This document shows positions 46,819 to 58,132 of a stretch of DNA of 64,000 nt, piece after piece. Within the stretch, counting starts at the first letter, position 1; the number at the start of each line of letters is the position of its first letter. Where the stretch lies: contig NZ_PIZM01000004.1 in NCBI RefSeq assembly GCF_002835465.1, positions 62,001-126,000 on the forward strand, written 5' to 3'. The DNA comes from Psychromonas sp. psych-6C06. Its GTDB lineage: Bacteria; Pseudomonadota; Gammaproteobacteria; Enterobacterales; Psychromonadaceae. Position numbers and translations under genes: made by a program. The notes under the pieces are model-generated. The model searched no databases. It was not told the origin of the DNA and was given only the letters and a program-made list of their open reading frames with translations.

Positions 46819-47892
46819 TTATTGTACCGTCTGTAAACAGATCGCTGCGACACGTTCCGTTGCATCTAAAATTGCTGCTTTTTTGCTCTGCTGTGACATC
46901 TTAACGAGCAGTAGCCTATTTTGGCTGAATGACTGTAAATAATCACTTAATATTTTACTATTTAACTGACTCTGTGGGATTAACACAGCCCCTTCTCGAT
47001 CAACTAAATCTTGTGCATTTCTAGTTTGATGATCATCAACTGCATGCGGTAAGGGGATAAAAATAGCCGGCAATCCAACTACTGCGACCTCAGAAACAGT
47101 TAATGCTCCTGCGCGACAGATAACAATATCAGCCCATGCATAACTGGCATCCATATCAGTGATAAACTCTTGCACATTTGCTTTTATCCCTTTGCTCTCA
47201 TAATGAGACAGCACCGCTTGCTCGTTGCCACGTCCAGTTTGATGAATAATGTCTAAAGCATCTTTCGGTAGGTTTTGCACAACCTCTGGTAATAATTCAT
47301 TTAGCACTTTAGCGCCTAAACTTCCTCCTACGATTAATACTCGCAGTGGCTCATGCAGTTCAGATATTATTTTTGCAGGAAGCGCTAAAACACTGTCACG
47401 GACAGGATTACCGACTAGCAATGCTTTTTTTGTCTTAAAAGCTCCAGCAAACCCCATTAATATTTGTTTGGAAAATAGCGCTAAAATACGATTGGTTAAT
47501 CCAGCTGCTGCGTTTTGTTCATGCACGAGTACAGGAATTCCTAACGTCCATGCGGCTATTCCACCGGGCCCACTGGCAAATCCCCCCATTCCTAATACTA
47601 AGTCTACATTACGTTTTTTTAACACGCGCCGAGCTTGCATTATCGATTTAATGATTCGTATGGGCGCCATTAATAAACGTTTTAAGCCATTACCTCGCAC
47701 CCCTGCGATATCAATAAAGTCGATATCGTAGCCATGCTCTGGCACTAACTGTGCTTCCATACGATCTGCTGTACCTAACCAACTTACCTGCCACCCACGC
47801 TTTTTTAAATTATCAGCAACAGCAAGCCCGGGAAAAACATGACCTCCAGTTCCACCCGCCATGACTAATAATGTTTTATTCATCGCCATCAT
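46819..47892 (-). CDS. murG: UDP-GlcNAc:lipid I N-acetylglucosaminyltransferase
   Basis: A 357-residue GT-B glycosyltransferase that converts lipid I to lipid II on the inner face of the membrane. Recognised motifs are [61 protein letters not shown] and [19 protein letters not shown]. Three ATGs compete for the start (47892, 47889, 47883). The last overlaps the ftsW stop and gives the shortest N-terminus, while a GAGAAG site favours the first two. Confidence 0.97.
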   Translation of the reverse strand: MMAMNKTLLVMAGGTGGHVFPGLAVADNLKKRGWQVSWLGTADRMEAQLVPEHGYDIDFIDIAGVRGNGLKRLLMAPIRIIKSIMQARRVLKKRNVDLVLGMGGFASGPGGIAAWTLGIPVLVHEQNAAAGLTNRILALFSKQILMGFAGAFKTKKALLVGNPVRDSVLALPAKIISELHEPLRVLIVGGSLGAKVLNELLPEVVQNLPKDALDIIHQTGRGNEQAVLSHYESKGIKANVQEFITDMDASYAWADIVICRAGALTVSEVAVVGLPAIFIPLPHAVDDHQTRNAQDLVDREGAVLIPQSQLNSKILSDYLQSFSQNRLLLVKMSQQSKKAAILDATERVAAICLQTVQ

Positions 47893-49087
47893 TTAACTTC
47901 TCAATTTTTTTCTTTTTCTTCGTAGATTTTTTTAATCGAATTGGAGACGCGGCAATACGAGTTTCAAAATCGATACGTAGTAACAATGCTACGGCAATAG
48001 CAATAGATATAAGACTTGAGCCACCATAACTGACCAATGGAAGAGTTAGACCTTTTGTTGGTGCAATGCCCGATGCGGCGCCGACATTAACCGCTGTTTG
48101 GAAGAAAAACCAAATTGCAATACCAATTGCAACATAACCTGAAAACAATAATGGCGTCTTTAACGCTAATGCTTTTTTACCTATTGAAAAGGCCCGATAG
48201 ACAAGCATAAATTCCAGTATAATCACTAAACTTACCCCGATAAACCCAAGCTCCTCGGCAAGAATAGCCATAATAAAGTCAGTATGCGCTTCCGGTAAAT
48301 ACTCTAATTTTTGCACCGAGTTGCCTAACCCTTGGCCTAGCCAACCACCCCGGCCAAAAGCCATTAAGGATTGGGTCAACTGGTAACTTCTGCCAAAGGG
48401 ATCTGCCCATGGGTCTAAAAATCCAACTACACGTGCCATTCGATAAGGAGACATGACAACTAAAGCAACGATCACCGCAAGCAGAGAAACAATAATGGCG
48501 ATAAAGTTGACCAATTTAGCGTCTGCGATAAACAACATGCCCATCATGACGACAACAATTACTACAGTTGAACCTAAATCTGGTTGCAGTAATAATAAGA
48601 ATGAAAATAACGACAAAATGATAAGCGGTTTAATGAAACCTTTTATCGTATCCACCACTTCCTCTTGACGACGAACTAAATAACTCGCCAAAAAAAGCAC
48701 GATTGCTAATTTTGCAAATTCAGAAGGTTGTATATTAACCGGGCCTAAACGTAACCAACGCATAGAGCCATTGACCTCAGTACCAATCACTAAAACAGCT
48801 AATAAAGCCATTAATGAGAGAATCAATATCAGCATTTGCCGCTTATACCAAAATGAAAAAGGCACGTTTACAATGCACGCCATTAAAACCAAACAGATGC
48901 CAACATACAAAACTTGTCGTTTTAAAAAACGAAAAGGATCATCAGATAGAGCAATGCCCTCTGGGATAGAGGCTGAAGCGACAATAACCATACCCACACA
49001 CATCAATACCAATACAATCACCAATAAAGGTTTATCGTAAGGTGCATTAACATCGTCAAAGGTGAAGAGAGAGCGCAGCCAAGTCAT
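47876..49087 (-). CDS. ftsW: Septal peptidoglycan polymerase FtsW (SEDS)
   Basis: A 403-residue SEDS-family membrane protein with about ten helices, the lipid II polymerase that works with FtsI at the septum. Recognised segments are [22 protein letters not shown], the catalytic-region [29 protein letters not shown] and [11 protein letters not shown]. The tail is highly basic ([12 protein letters not shown]). It overlaps murG and follows murD directly. Confidence 0.96.
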   Translation of the reverse strand: MTWLRSLFTFDDVNAPYDKPLLVIVLVLMCVGMVIVASASIPEGIALSDDPFRFLKRQVLYVGICLVLMACIVNVPFSFWYKRQMLILILSLMALLAVLVIGTEVNGSMRWLRLGPVNIQPSEFAKLAIVLFLASYLVRRQEEVVDTIKGFIKPLIILSLFSFLLLLQPDLGSTVVIVVVMMGMLFIADAKLVNFIAIIVSLLAVIVALVVMSPYRMARVVGFLDPWADPFGRSYQLTQSLMAFGRGGWLGQGLGNSVQKLEYLPEAHTDFIMAILAEELGFIGVSLVIILEFMLVYRAFSIGKKALALKTPLLFSGYVAIGIAIWFFFQTAVNVGAASGIAPTKGLTLPLVSYGGSSLISIAIAVALLLRIDFETRIAASPIRLKKSTKKKKKIEKLNDGDE

Positions 49088-50418
49088 TATTTATCACTCA
49101 GTGCTAAGACAAGCTTTTTAAAGTGATCACCTCGAGCCATAAAATTAGGGTACATATCAAGGCTTGCACAAGCAGGGCTTAATATCACTAAGTCCCCTTT
49201 TTTCGCCTCTTGACTAAGTAGATTGACAGCAACGACTAGATCCTCAACCATTTGTGCTTGCGGAACTACTTTATTAATTTTAATAGCATCAGCACCAAAA
49301 CAATAAGTTTTGCCTTTAACATCACTTAAAAAGGGCGTTAATTCATTAAAGTCTGCCCCTTTTCCTTCACCACCTAAGATCAGATGCACATCACCAATAA
49401 TGGTTTGTGATAAACCATGCAGTGCGGCTTGTGTAGCACCAATATTGGTGGCTTTAGAATCGTTTATCCAACGCACACCTCGCCAGTCGGCGACAAATTC
49501 ACAACGATGCTCGAGCCCCACATAGGTTTTTAATGTTGCAAGCATAGGTTTTATGTTCAGACCAACGGCTTCCCCTAATGCAAGACAAGCGAGTGCATTT
49601 AACCAGTTATGCTTTCCACTTATTTTTAACTCATCAACAGAAAGTAGTAAGCACTCACCTTTAGCAAGCCAACTGCAATTCTGAGCATCAACATTGATAT
49701 GATAAGTGGCATCTGAAAAACCAAAACTAACACTTTGTTTATCTTTATCACGTACAAAAGTAAGCGCATCTTCACTATTAAACAGAGTACTTTTGGCTTG
49801 TTGATAAATATTGTGTTTAGTATCTATATAATGCTGGTAGGAATCATAGCGATCTAAGTGATCTTCACTCAGGTTTAAAATGGTTGCGATATTTGCATCT
49901 AAAGAGTGTGTTGTCTCTAATTGAAAACTAGATAATTCTAAGATATATAAATCAACATCTGGCGAAAGAAGCTCCAACGCTGGAATACCAATATTCCCCC
50001 CTACAGCAACTTTAACGCCCGCTTGTTTAGCCATTTCACCTAATAAGCTTGTTACTGTACTTTTACCGTTCGAACCTGTGATGGTAACGCACTTAGCATG
50101 TTGATACGGGGCTTTTTTTAGGGCTCGAGCAAAGAGTTCAATATCGCCGATTATTTCACTACCAGCTTGAATTGCACTTTGTAAAGCAGGTGTTGACAGT
50201 GCAATGCCAGGGCTAGAAATAATTAATGGGAAAGAGGCCAGCGTGTTTCCACAAAGTTCACCTTTAATGAGGCTTACCTGCGCGGGTAATTTATCTTCTC
50301 CAGGGGGAGTTTGTCTCGTATCAAAGACGGTGATCTGGTAGCCGAACTTGAGTAGATAATTAACCGAGGCTAAGCCAGTAATTCCCAGCCCTAAAACGGC
50401 AACACGTTGCTTAACCAT
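49087..50418 (-). CDS. murD: UDP-N-acetylmuramoylalanine--D-glutamate ligase
   Basis: A 443-residue Mur ligase (E. coli 438) that adds D-Glu. It starts RVAVLGLGITGLASVNYL, with P-loop ITGSNGKSTVTSLLGEM, and has SSFQLETTHSL, SEDHLDRYDSY, GKHNWLNALACLAL and INDSKATNIGAT. The start at 50418 (MVKQRVAVLG) lies 2 nt after the mraY stop; a start 60 nt upstream would overlap mraY needlessly. Confidence 0.96.
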   Translation of the reverse strand: MVKQRVAVLGLGITGLASVNYLLKFGYQITVFDTRQTPPGEDKLPAQVSLIKGELCGNTLASFPLIISSPGIALSTPALQSAIQAGSEIIGDIELFARALKKAPYQHAKCVTITGSNGKSTVTSLLGEMAKQAGVKVAVGGNIGIPALELLSPDVDLYILELSSFQLETTHSLDANIATILNLSEDHLDRYDSYQHYIDTKHNIYQQAKSTLFNSEDALTFVRDKDKQSVSFGFSDATYHINVDAQNCSWLAKGECLLLSVDELKISGKHNWLNALACLALGEAVGLNIKPMLATLKTYVGLEHRCEFVADWRGVRWINDSKATNIGATQAALHGLSQTIIGDVHLILGGEGKGADFNELTPFLSDVKGKTYCFGADAIKINKVVPQAQMVEDLVVAVNLLSQEAKKGDLVILSPACASLDMYPNFMARGDHFKKLVLALSDK

Positions 50419-50420
50419 AA

Positions 50421-51503
50421 TTAACGTACTTTTAAGGTAACAAGACCAATTAACACCATCACAATCGTAATGATCCAAAAACGCACTATCACTCTTGGCT
50501 CAGGCCAGCCTTTCTTTTCATAGTGGTGATGTATAGGTGCCATGCGAAATATACGTTGTTTACGCATTTTGTATGAACCAACTTGTAAAATCACCGACAG
50601 TGTTTCAATTACGAAAATCCCCCCCATGATGAATAACAGTACCTCTTGGCGCACTAAGATAGCAATAATACCTAGCAAAGCTCCCAATGCAAGCGAGCCA
50701 ACATCACCCATAAATACTTGAGCAGGGTAAGTATTAAACCAAAGGAAGCCAAGACCAGCCCCAACAATAGTGCCACATATCACCACTAGTTCACTGGCAT
50801 GGGGAATATAAGGTATATATAAATACTGAGCATAATTAATGTTACTCGTTAAGTAAGCAATCAATGCAAATGCAGCAGCTACCATCACCGTTGGCATGAT
50901 AGCGAGCCCATCAAGGCCGTCAGTTAAATTTACCGCATTACTGCTTCCTACGACCGTAAAGTAGACCAAAGGAATGAATAACCAGCCTAAGTAAGGCATA
51001 TACTCTTTAAAGAAAGGAACCACAAAAGTGAGCTCTGCAGGTGAAGAAGCGGTCAACATTAATACAATGGCAAGCGCCAAAGCAGTCACTGATTGCCAGA
51101 AATATTTCCAACGCGCAATTAACCCATCCGGGTGCTTTCGAACAACTTTCAAATAGTCATCCATAAAACCAATAGTACCAAAAGCGACAGTGGTAAATAA
51201 TACAACCCAAACGTAATGATTATCTAGCCTTGCCCACAGTAAGGTCGAAATAGTAATAGCGGCTAGGATCATTAATCCCCCCATTGTGGGTGTCCCCGCT
51301 TTACTAAAATGTGATTCAGGACCATCATCACGCACCACTTGACCAATTTGCATTTTCTGCAAGAACCGAATCAATTTAGGTCCGATCCATAGTGAGAAAG
51401 CAAGTGCAGTTAATACTGCTAGCACCATACGCACTGATAAATATGTTAATACATTAAGAAATGTAAAGTGGCTTGAAAAAAGCTCTGCTAACCAGACTAT
51501 CAT
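50421..51503 (-). CDS. mraY: Phospho-N-acetylmuramoyl-pentapeptide transferase
   Basis: A 360-residue polytopic membrane enzyme that makes lipid I from UDP-MurNAc-pentapeptide and undecaprenyl phosphate. The catalytic motifs are [22 protein letters not shown] and the C-terminal [17 protein letters not shown]. The length equals E. coli MraY (360). It lies between murF and murD. Confidence 0.97.
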   Translation of the reverse strand: MIVWLAELFSSHFTFLNVLTYLSVRMVLAVLTALAFSLWIGPKLIRFLQKMQIGQVVRDDGPESHFSKAGTPTMGGLMILAAITISTLLWARLDNHYVWVVLFTTVAFGTIGFMDDYLKVVRKHPDGLIARWKYFWQSVTALALAIVLMLTASSPAELTFVVPFFKEYMPYLGWLFIPLVYFTVVGSSNAVNLTDGLDGLAIMPTVMVAAAFALIAYLTSNINYAQYLYIPYIPHASELVVICGTIVGAGLGFLWFNTYPAQVFMGDVGSLALGALLGIIAILVRQEVLLFIMGGIFVIETLSVILQVGSYKMRKQRIFRMAPIHHHYEKKGWPEPRVIVRFWIITIVMVLIGLVTLKVR

Positions 51504-51507
51504 GGCG

Positions 51508-52932
51508 TTATCCTATTTTCTGTTGCTTTATATAAGCAACAATTTCTTCCATTTTAGTGCTGCGTGAGCCTTTCACTAAAATAGTTAGTTTTTCATTGCG
51601 TTTGTTTTGTAAATAAGTGTGTAGATGTGCTTTAAGCACCTTTTTATCATCAAAATGCAAGCAGGTATGACTGCTTAATGACTTAAAAGTTTCATGGGTA
51701 AATGCTGTTGACTGACCAACGGTTAACAATACAGTAATTTGCTGCTCAGCAGCATACTGCCCAACAATGCGATGCTCTTGTTCATTATATTGGCCCAACT
51801 CTCCCATATCAGAAAAGATAAGAACCGTTTCACCACTATTTTGAGCAAGTAAATCAATCGCAGCTTTTAATGATGCCGAATTAGCATTGTAACTGTCATC
51901 AATAAGCATTAGGTTGTCATTAATTGACAGGCTATTTACGCGTCCAGCAACAAGTTCTAAGGAAGCTAAGCCCTTACTTATAACGTTTAAATCACAGCCT
52001 AAAGCAATTGCCATACTTGCCGCAGCCAGTGCATTACTGACGTTATGTTGCCCTGCAATATTCAAACAGATTGATATCTGTTGTTGTTCATAATTTAGTG
52101 TAAAACGGGCACGACCTAATGGATCAAACTCAAGTTCTGTAGCAAACACAGAGGCACTATTGTCAGTTTGTGAAAAAGTTAATATTGATGTTTGTTGCTT
52201 TTTTAATTGATTAATATAGGTCTGAGAAAATTTTGCATCAAGGTTGACAACACCTGTCGCACTCGCCTCTAAACTTGACCAAATTTCACCCTTTGCCTGT
52301 GCAACCCCTTCAATACTTCCAAAGCCTTCAAGGTGGGCAGGCATAACATTATTTATCAGTGCTACATCAGGCTTAGCAAGTGCAGAGGTGTAAGCGATTT
52401 CCCCTTGATGATTCGCACCAAGCTCTACCACTGCAAAACGAGTTTGTTCAGTGAGACGAAGCAGTGTCAAAGGTAATCCAATATCGTTATTAAAATTACC
52501 AGCGGTTGATAGTACAGCTCCGTCCACAGGACAATGAACGCTTAAAATAGCGCTCAACATCTCTTTAGTTGTGGTTTTACCATTACTTCCGGTAATAGCA
52601 GCACACTTTAAGTTTTTAATTTTGGCTTTTACATATGCACCTAATTGGCCTAATGCAGTGCGCGTATTATTGACTACAACATAGGGTAATTCGATATTAC
52701 CTTCTTGCTCGACAATAAATGCAGTCGCTCCTAGCTTTTGTGCTTCAAGCAAAAATTGGTGAGCATCAAAGTTTTCACCTTTTAATGCAATAAATAGACA
52801 GCCTTCAGCTATATGCCTTGTATCAGTACAAACGGTTGTAATGTGATCTGGAAAATTATTATTGGAAGTATCAACATTGCGTAATTCGCCACCTGTTGCC
52901 AATGCTATCTCTTCTAAGGAGAGGGAAATCAT
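51508..52932 (-). CDS. murF: UDP-MurNAc-tripeptide--D-alanyl-D-alanine ligase
   Basis: A 474-residue Mur ligase that adds D-Ala-D-Ala to complete the pentapeptide. P-loop [18 protein letters not shown]; also [31 protein letters not shown] and [17 protein letters not shown]. The start overlaps the murE stop by 4 nt (ATGA). Confidence 0.96.
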   Translation of the reverse strand: MISLSLEEIALATGGELRNVDTSNNNFPDHITTVCTDTRHIAEGCLFIALKGENFDAHQFLLEAQKLGATAFIVEQEGNIELPYVVVNNTRTALGQLGAYVKAKIKNLKCAAITGSNGKTTTKEMLSAILSVHCPVDGAVLSTAGNFNNDIGLPLTLLRLTEQTRFAVVELGANHQGEIAYTSALAKPDVALINNVMPAHLEGFGSIEGVAQAKGEIWSSLEASATGVVNLDAKFSQTYINQLKKQQTSILTFSQTDNSASVFATELEFDPLGRARFTLNYEQQQISICLNIAGQHNVSNALAAASMAIALGCDLNVISKGLASLELVAGRVNSLSINDNLMLIDDSYNANSASLKAAIDLLAQNSGETVLIFSDMGELGQYNEQEHRIVGQYAAEQQITVLLTVGQSTAFTHETFKSLSSHTCLHFDDKKVLKAHLHTYLQNKRNEKLTILVKGSRSTKMEEIVAYIKQQKIG

Positions 52933-54446
52933 AAATCTGTCTTCTTTTTATGTAATAACTGTAACGAGGCTAATAATACTCGGTCACTATAATCAATGCG
53001 CTTATCACCGATTATTTGATAATCTTCATGTCCCTTGCCTGCGACTAAAATCAGATCATCTTCTTGGCTAGTAGCCAATAGTTGCTCGATCGCTTGTTTA
53101 CGATCATGAATACACTCGACCCTATCAGGTTGTGTGAAACCGACCAAGATATCGCTCATGATCTGTTCAGCAGATTCGGTGCGCGGGTTATCATCGACTA
53201 AAACGACTTTATCTGCAAAGGCTTCAGCTACTTTTGCCATTTCGGTGCGTTTTCCTTTATCTCTATCGCCACCACAACCAAATACACAAATCAAACGTCC
53301 TCTATGGCTATGTTTTTTTAGTGCTAATAACGCTTTTTCAAGCGCATCAGGCGTATGCGCATAATCAACCACAAAAGTACTATTTTGGGGTTCAAAATGA
53401 TACTGTTCCATTCGCCCTGCAACGGTACTAAGCAAAGGCATAACCTGCTGAACAGCATGGATAGTAAACTCATCAGCAAGCAACTGAGTGATCACAGCAG
53501 CTAAATTTGAAACATTAAAGTCACCATAAAAGGGGGCAACTATCTCTCCATTCCCCCATGAAGACTCAAAACAAAAGGCTAATCCCTGGGCTAAATAACG
53601 GACTCTGTGAGTCATTAAGTATCGATGTGAAAGTAAACGTTTATTATGTGTACTGAAGGTGATGGCATCAGGGTATTCGTCTACCCATGTTGCACCCGTT
53701 TTATCGTCTAGATTAATAATTCGATGTTTAAGGGGAAAGTCTTCAAACAGCTTTTTCTTCGCATCACCATAAGCTTGCATCGTGCCATGGTAATCGAGGT
53801 GGTCACGCGTTAAATTGGTAAAAATGGCACTATGGAATGGTACTGCACTGACTCTTTCTTGAACTAATCCGTGAGAGGAAACTTCCATCATTGTATATTT
53901 TGTTCCCTGCCACTGATAATCATTAAGGCATGCAAATACAGAAAGAGGATCTAGCGTGGTATTCAAACTGCTAACTAACTCGCCAAATAAGCCATTACCA
54001 ATGGTGCCCATCTGAGCACTCTTTTGATTGAGTAACGTTAGGCAATTAGCTAATAAAGTCGCAATCGTTGTTTTACCATTTGTGCCTGTCACGCCGATTA
54101 CTTTATGACAATCTGCGTCAGGAAAATAGAACTGATAAGCGAGTTTACTTAGTACCTTAGTGAGGTCATAAAAATGAATAATAGGGGTTTCATTGTTGCT
54201 TTCAATCATGCCATGTTGCTGTTTATCTTTCGTTTCAGCGAGTACAACGCACGCGCCACCTTGAATCGCATTTTCAATAAACAGGCGTCCATCAACAGTT
54301 CCCCCCTGCAAGGCAACAAAGAGATAGTTGTTTTTTACTTTTCGGCTATCCAAAGTCATGCCAGCAACTGGCATTGAAATAGTATTAGGTAGCGATAACC
54401 AAGGGGATAATAATAAGTTTAAGGGATGTGCTATTTTATTGGGCAT
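52929..54446 (-). CDS. murE: UDP-MurNAc-L-Ala-D-Glu--meso-diaminopimelate ligase
   Basis: A 505-residue Mur ligase. P-loop GVTGTNGKTTIATLL; also MEVSSHGLVQERV, NLTRDHLDYHGTMQAY and CVFGCGGDRDKGKR. The meso-diaminopimelate-specificity motif DNPR is present (VLVDDNPRTE), so the peptidoglycan should be of the DAP type. The start overlaps the ftsI stop region by 11 nt. Confidence 0.96.
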   Translation of the reverse strand: MPNKIAHPLNLLLSPWLSLPNTISMPVAGMTLDSRKVKNNYLFVALQGGTVDGRLFIENAIQGGACVVLAETKDKQQHGMIESNNETPIIHFYDLTKVLSKLAYQFYFPDADCHKVIGVTGTNGKTTIATLLANCLTLLNQKSAQMGTIGNGLFGELVSSLNTTLDPLSVFACLNDYQWQGTKYTMMEVSSHGLVQERVSAVPFHSAIFTNLTRDHLDYHGTMQAYGDAKKKLFEDFPLKHRIINLDDKTGATWVDEYPDAITFSTHNKRLLSHRYLMTHRVRYLAQGLAFCFESSWGNGEIVAPFYGDFNVSNLAAVITQLLADEFTIHAVQQVMPLLSTVAGRMEQYHFEPQNSTFVVDYAHTPDALEKALLALKKHSHRGRLICVFGCGGDRDKGKRTEMAKVAEAFADKVVLVDDNPRTESAEQIMSDILVGFTQPDRVECIHDRKQAIEQLLATSQEDDLILVAGKGHEDYQIIGDKRIDYSDRVLLASLQLLHKKKTDL

Positions 54447-56274
54447 CTTTTAATTGATCCAACAGAGTATAACGAGTGTGTTCATCATCAGGGCGAATGT
54501 GGCTTAGTAAAAGTGCACTTTGCATAACCGATGAAAAAACCGGCGCGGCAACATCACCTGCATAATACCTATCTCCCTGTGGCTCATTAATCATCACCAC
54601 AATTGAAAAGCGTGGGTTACTGGCTGGGGCAAGCCCTGCAAAAATGGACACATAATCATCACCATAACCACCCGCTTCTGCTTTACGAGAAGTACCTGTT
54701 TTACCCGCAATACGGTAACCTTCAATGCTTGCTTTTCTTGCTGTTCCACCTTTTTCATTCACGCCTTCCATCATATGCACGACTTCTAAGGCGATATTAC
54801 GTGGAATGACCTGTTCTCCTTCACCTGGATTATCGGTTTTTAAAATGGTTAATGGGTATTGTTTACCACCACTGCCTAAAATAGCGTAGGCTTTCGCGAT
54901 TTGAAGCGTAGTCGCTGTGATACCATAGCCAAAAGACATTGTCGCTAATTCAAAATCAGACCAGCGATGACGAATCGGTAAACGCCCAACACTTTCACCA
55001 ATCAGGCCAACACCGGTATCATTACCTAATCCAAAATCAGCAAAGGTCTGCTGTAACTGCCCAGGTTTTAAGCGTAATGCAAGCTTACTTACGCCTATAT
55101 TACTAGATTTTTTAAGTATCATTGCTAAATCGATTTCGCCCAAATTTTTGCCATCTCGTACACGACGTCCACCAATATTCATCCAACCAGGTGAAGTATT
55201 GATAACTTCATCAACGTCGGTTTTTTTGTAAGCAAGCGCACTCGCCACCACCAAAGGTTTTACGGTAGAGCCTGGCTCAAAAGTGTCAGTAATTGCACGA
55301 TTTCGTAATTTATAAGGTTGATACTGACTTCGATCATTTGGATTAAAGGATGGATAGTTAGCCATTGCATAGATTTCACCGGTGTGTACATCAAGAACAA
55401 CTAATGAGCCTGAGGTTGCTTGATGGATTTTCACCGCCCTTTTTAACTCGCTATAAGCAACCGCTTGAATTCGTTGGTCAATACTAAGCGCTAAGTTACC
55501 AGCTGCTTTTTTCTCAGCAACGACTTCGATTTGATCGATTACATTACCTAACCTGTCTTTACGTACTCGCTTTTTACCATTTTGTCCCTGTAAAAAATTA
55601 TTGTAGGTTTTTTCTATCCCTTCAATACCCTGAGCATCTAGGTCAGTTAAACCGATAATATTAGCGTTTATCTCTCCCGTTGGGTAATAACGATGCGACT
55701 CTAATTGATTAGCGATGCCGGCTAGTCTTAGTTGTTTAATGTAATCAACGACAGGTGGATTAACTTGGCGTTTTAAATAAGCAAATCGTGCGTTAGGGCG
55801 CTCAATTATTTTAACCAAGTCTTCAAGTTTTATATCAAGCACCTCTGCTAATGCAGGCCATTTTTTAGATTCGAAAAACTTCTTTTTAGTATATTTTAAT
55901 TTTCCAGTACGCTTGTTTTCAATGGCGCTTGCTTGCCATTGTTCATCATTAAAGGCATAGGCCTCTTTGACTGTTTTTGGATCGATCCAAATTGCATAAG
56001 CAGGCACACTAATAGCAAGCTCTTCACCATTACGATCAGAAATATTGCCACGATGAGTGACTGATTTAGTGACACGTAAGCTACGCTTGTCCGCTTCTTC
56101 TGTTAAATATTCAGGCTCAATTACTTGAATATAGGCAAGGCGTGATATCAATAATACAGCAATGCTAGCGACAACAATTGATACAAACATAAAGCGCCAC
56201 GAGGAAAAAGCATGATATACCTTCCTAGCTTGAGCTTGTTGCACTTTTCTTTTTTTACTGACAGTCCGTTTCAT
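54436..56274 (-). CDS. ftsI: Septal peptidoglycan transpeptidase FtsI (PBP3)
   Basis: A 612-residue class B penicillin-binding protein. A basic N-terminus and one membrane helix (FVSIVVASIAVLLISRLAYI) precede the pedestal domain with RGNISDRNGEELA. The transpeptidase domain has SxxK (STVK, Ser near residue 336), SxN (SSNIGVS) and KTGT (AGKTGTSRKA). It crosslinks septal peptidoglycan with FtsW. It follows ftsL by 2 nt. Confidence 0.97.
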   Translation of the reverse strand: MKRTVSKKRKVQQAQARKVYHAFSSWRFMFVSIVVASIAVLLISRLAYIQVIEPEYLTEEADKRSLRVTKSVTHRGNISDRNGEELAISVPAYAIWIDPKTVKEAYAFNDEQWQASAIENKRTGKLKYTKKKFFESKKWPALAEVLDIKLEDLVKIIERPNARFAYLKRQVNPPVVDYIKQLRLAGIANQLESHRYYPTGEINANIIGLTDLDAQGIEGIEKTYNNFLQGQNGKKRVRKDRLGNVIDQIEVVAEKKAAGNLALSIDQRIQAVAYSELKRAVKIHQATSGSLVVLDVHTGEIYAMANYPSFNPNDRSQYQPYKLRNRAITDTFEPGSTVKPLVVASALAYKKTDVDEVINTSPGWMNIGGRRVRDGKNLGEIDLAMILKKSSNIGVSKLALRLKPGQLQQTFADFGLGNDTGVGLIGESVGRLPIRHRWSDFELATMSFGYGITATTLQIAKAYAILGSGGKQYPLTILKTDNPGEGEQVIPRNIALEVVHMMEGVNEKGGTARKASIEGYRIAGKTGTSRKAEAGGYGDDYVSIFAGLAPASNPRFSIVVMINEPQGDRYYAGDVAAPVFSSVMQSALLLSHIRPDDEHTRYTLLDQLKDAQ

Positions 56275-56276
56275 TG

Positions 56277-56591
56277 TTATGGTATTTCCACTAATACGCT
56301 ATTATTTGTAGTTGGCTGAGCCATAGAGAGTTTTTTCTTAGCAAAGTACCTGATGCGACTATGCTCATCTAAGGTATGCTCTTCAATGAGTAAGTTTTGC
56401 CATTCAATGGTTAAATTATCTTTCTGTTGTGCAAGCATATCTTTTTCTGTCACTAATTTACGCGTTTCATGGGTGATATAAATATTGTAAAAAGCACTCA
56501 CTAAAAGTGCGATTGCCAAAACAACAACCACAAAATATCGTCGTAAATCGCTGAGTATCAGCAATAATAAATTATCGCGAGATACACTCAA
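56277..56591 (-). CDS. ftsL: Cell division protein FtsL
   Basis: A 104-residue bitopic protein: cytoplasmic N-terminus, one membrane helix (YFVVVVLAIALLVSAFYNIYI), then a periplasmic coiled coil (HETRKLVTEKDMLAQQKDNL) and the end segment LIEEHTLDEHSRIRYFAKKKLSM typical of FtsL. The only plausible start is a TTG directly after the rsmH stop codon, which suggests weak, coupled translation. It forms the FtsQLB complex. Confidence 0.92.
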   Translation of the reverse strand: MSVSRDNLLLLILSDLRRYFVVVVLAIALLVSAFYNIYITHETRKLVTEKDMLAQQKDNLTIEWQNLLIEEHTLDEHSRIRYFAKKKLSMAQPTTNNSVLVEIP

Positions 56592-57539
56592 TTATGCATT
56601 CTCTGGGTGCGCTATTTTTTTAGCAACGCGTAATACTGAGCTTCTCGCTCTTGGGTTGTCATCTATTTCACGCGAGGTCGGTTTTAGCGCCTTACCTACT
56701 GCTTTTAATGTTTTTCCAGACTGCATCTGCTCATCTGTGAGAGGCAGTCCAGCAGGATATTCACGTCCTTTCTCCTGCTTACGAATAAAGCGTTTTACGA
56801 TACGATCTTCAAGTGAATGAAAACTGATCACTGAAAGCTGACCGCCGATCGCGAGTACATCGAGCGCGCCATCTAACACTTTATGGATCTCTTCTAACTC
56901 ACTATTTACATAAATGCGAATAGCCTGAAAGCTGCGCGTTGCCGGATGTTTTTTCTTTTCACGTTTAGGACAAAGGCGCTCGATCAATTTAGCGAGATCT
57001 AACGTACGTAAAAAAGGTGTTTCGTCGCGATCGGCAACGATTGCACGGGCTATTCGGTAAGCAAACTTCTCTTCACCAAAGGTTTTTAAAACCCAACCAA
57101 TATCGTCAACATCCGCCTTGGCTAACCAATCTGCGGCACTGATCCCTGAGGTTGGATCCATTCGCATATCTAACGGCCCGTCACGCATAAAACTAAAACC
57201 ACGCTCGGCATCATCTAATTGTGGCGAGGAGACACCAAGGTCAAGTAACACACCGTCTATTTTTCCAGCCAAGCCTAACTCTTTTACATACTCAGCTAAT
57301 CCAGAGAATGGGCCATGAATAATACTAAAACGCGGGTCAGCTTGCATTAATGCATCGCCAACAGCGATAGCACGCGGATCGCGATCGATCGCAATTAATC
57401 GCCCATTTTCACCTAAACGATCCAGAATATAGCGGGAATGTCCGCCACGACCAAAGGTACCATCTACATAAATGCCGTCTTTTTTAAGGGCTAATCCATT
57501 AACCGCTTCATCTAATAAAACCGTGATGTGCTCTGCCAT
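56592..57539 (-). CDS. rsmH: 16S rRNA (cytosine(1402)-N(4))-methyltransferase RsmH
   Basis: A 315-residue SAM methyltransferase (formerly MraW). Recognised motifs are [64 protein letters not shown] and [15 protein letters not shown]. It modifies C1402 of 16S rRNA. Its start overlaps the mraZ stop by 1 nt. It is the second gene of the dcw cluster. Confidence 0.97.
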   Translation of the reverse strand: MAEHITVLLDEAVNGLALKKDGIYVDGTFGRGGHSRYILDRLGENGRLIAIDRDPRAIAVGDALMQADPRFSIIHGPFSGLAEYVKELGLAGKIDGVLLDLGVSSPQLDDAERGFSFMRDGPLDMRMDPTSGISAADWLAKADVDDIGWVLKTFGEEKFAYRIARAIVADRDETPFLRTLDLAKLIERLCPKREKKKHPATRSFQAIRIYVNSELEEIHKVLDGALDVLAIGGQLSVISFHSLEDRIVKRFIRKQEKGREYPAGLPLTDEQMQSGKTLKAVGKALKPTSREIDDNPRARSSVLRVAKKIAHPENA

Positions 57540-57997
57540 TACAGTGAGAATCCTTTTAAACTTTCAGTTAATAGCTCACCAGCGGGCAAACCTTCGAGTA
57601 GATCAGCTTCAACTTGCTGCTGCCACATATCTTCGTCCCACAATTCAAACTTATTGAACTGACCAACTAGCATCACTTTCTTTTCTAATTTTGCATGCTT
57701 TCGTAAAGTAGGCGCAATCAATAACCTGCCTCCTTTATCGAGTTCTGTTTCTGTTGCATAGCCCAAGACTAAACGTTGCACCCGCCTTTCAATCGGATTG
57801 GTGCTCGATAATGCACTTAATTTTTTTTCAATGACCAGCCATTCATTCAATGGATAAATCAATAAGCAAGGCGATTGTAAGTCGATCGTACAGACAAATT
57901 GACCATGGCAAGATTCCAATAGGCTATCGCGATATCGAGTTGGCATCGCGATCCTTCCTTTGGTGTCCATATTGATGGCATTTGCACTTCGTAACAT
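57539..57997 (-). CDS. mraZ: Transcriptional regulator MraZ
   Basis: A 152-residue AbrB-like DNA-binding protein, the same length as the E. coli protein, which represses its own dcw promoter. Two swapped-hairpin motifs are visible: [19 protein letters not shown] and [20 protein letters not shown]. The ATG at 57997 gives the family N-terminus; a TTG at 58006 would sit too close to the AGGA site. It is the first gene of the leftward dcw cluster and has candidate MraZ boxes in its leader. Confidence 0.96.
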   Translation of the reverse strand: MLRSANAINMDTKGRIAMPTRYRDSLLESCHGQFVCTIDLQSPCLLIYPLNEWLVIEKKLSALSSTNPIERRVQRLVLGYATETELDKGGRLLIAPTLRKHAKLEKKVMLVGQFNKFELWDEDMWQQQVEADLLEGLPAGELLTESLKGFSL

Positions 57998-58065
57998 GAC
58001 GATCAAGTCCTAACTTGAGAAAATATGGCTCTTTTAGGGTCGTAAATTTCTTATTTAGGGTAAAA

Positions 58066-58093
58066 GATCCACTTTTCGACACTTTTTACCACA
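58066..58093 (-). promoter_or_regulatory. Candidate MraZ-box triplet
   Basis: On the minus strand three GTG units occur with an exact 10-bp period: GTGGT, GTGTC and GTGGA, each separated by A-rich 5-nt spacers. On the plus strand they read CCAC at 58069, ACAC at 58079 and CCAC at 58089. MraZ is known to bind direct repeats of this kind with 10-bp phasing upstream of mraZ. The site lies about 70-95 bp before the mraZ start. Confidence 0.65.
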
Positions 58094-58104
58094 ATAGATG
58101 AGGA

Positions 58105-58132
58105 AGTGTAATAAAGTGCACCGTTTTTGCAA
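58105..58132 (-). promoter_or_regulatory. Candidate mraZ/dcw promoter
   Basis: On the minus strand TTGCAA (58127-58132) and TACACT (58105-58110) are spaced 16 bp. This places transcription initiation just before the MraZ boxes, so bound MraZ would block early elongation or initiation. The match to consensus is moderate. Confidence 0.4.
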
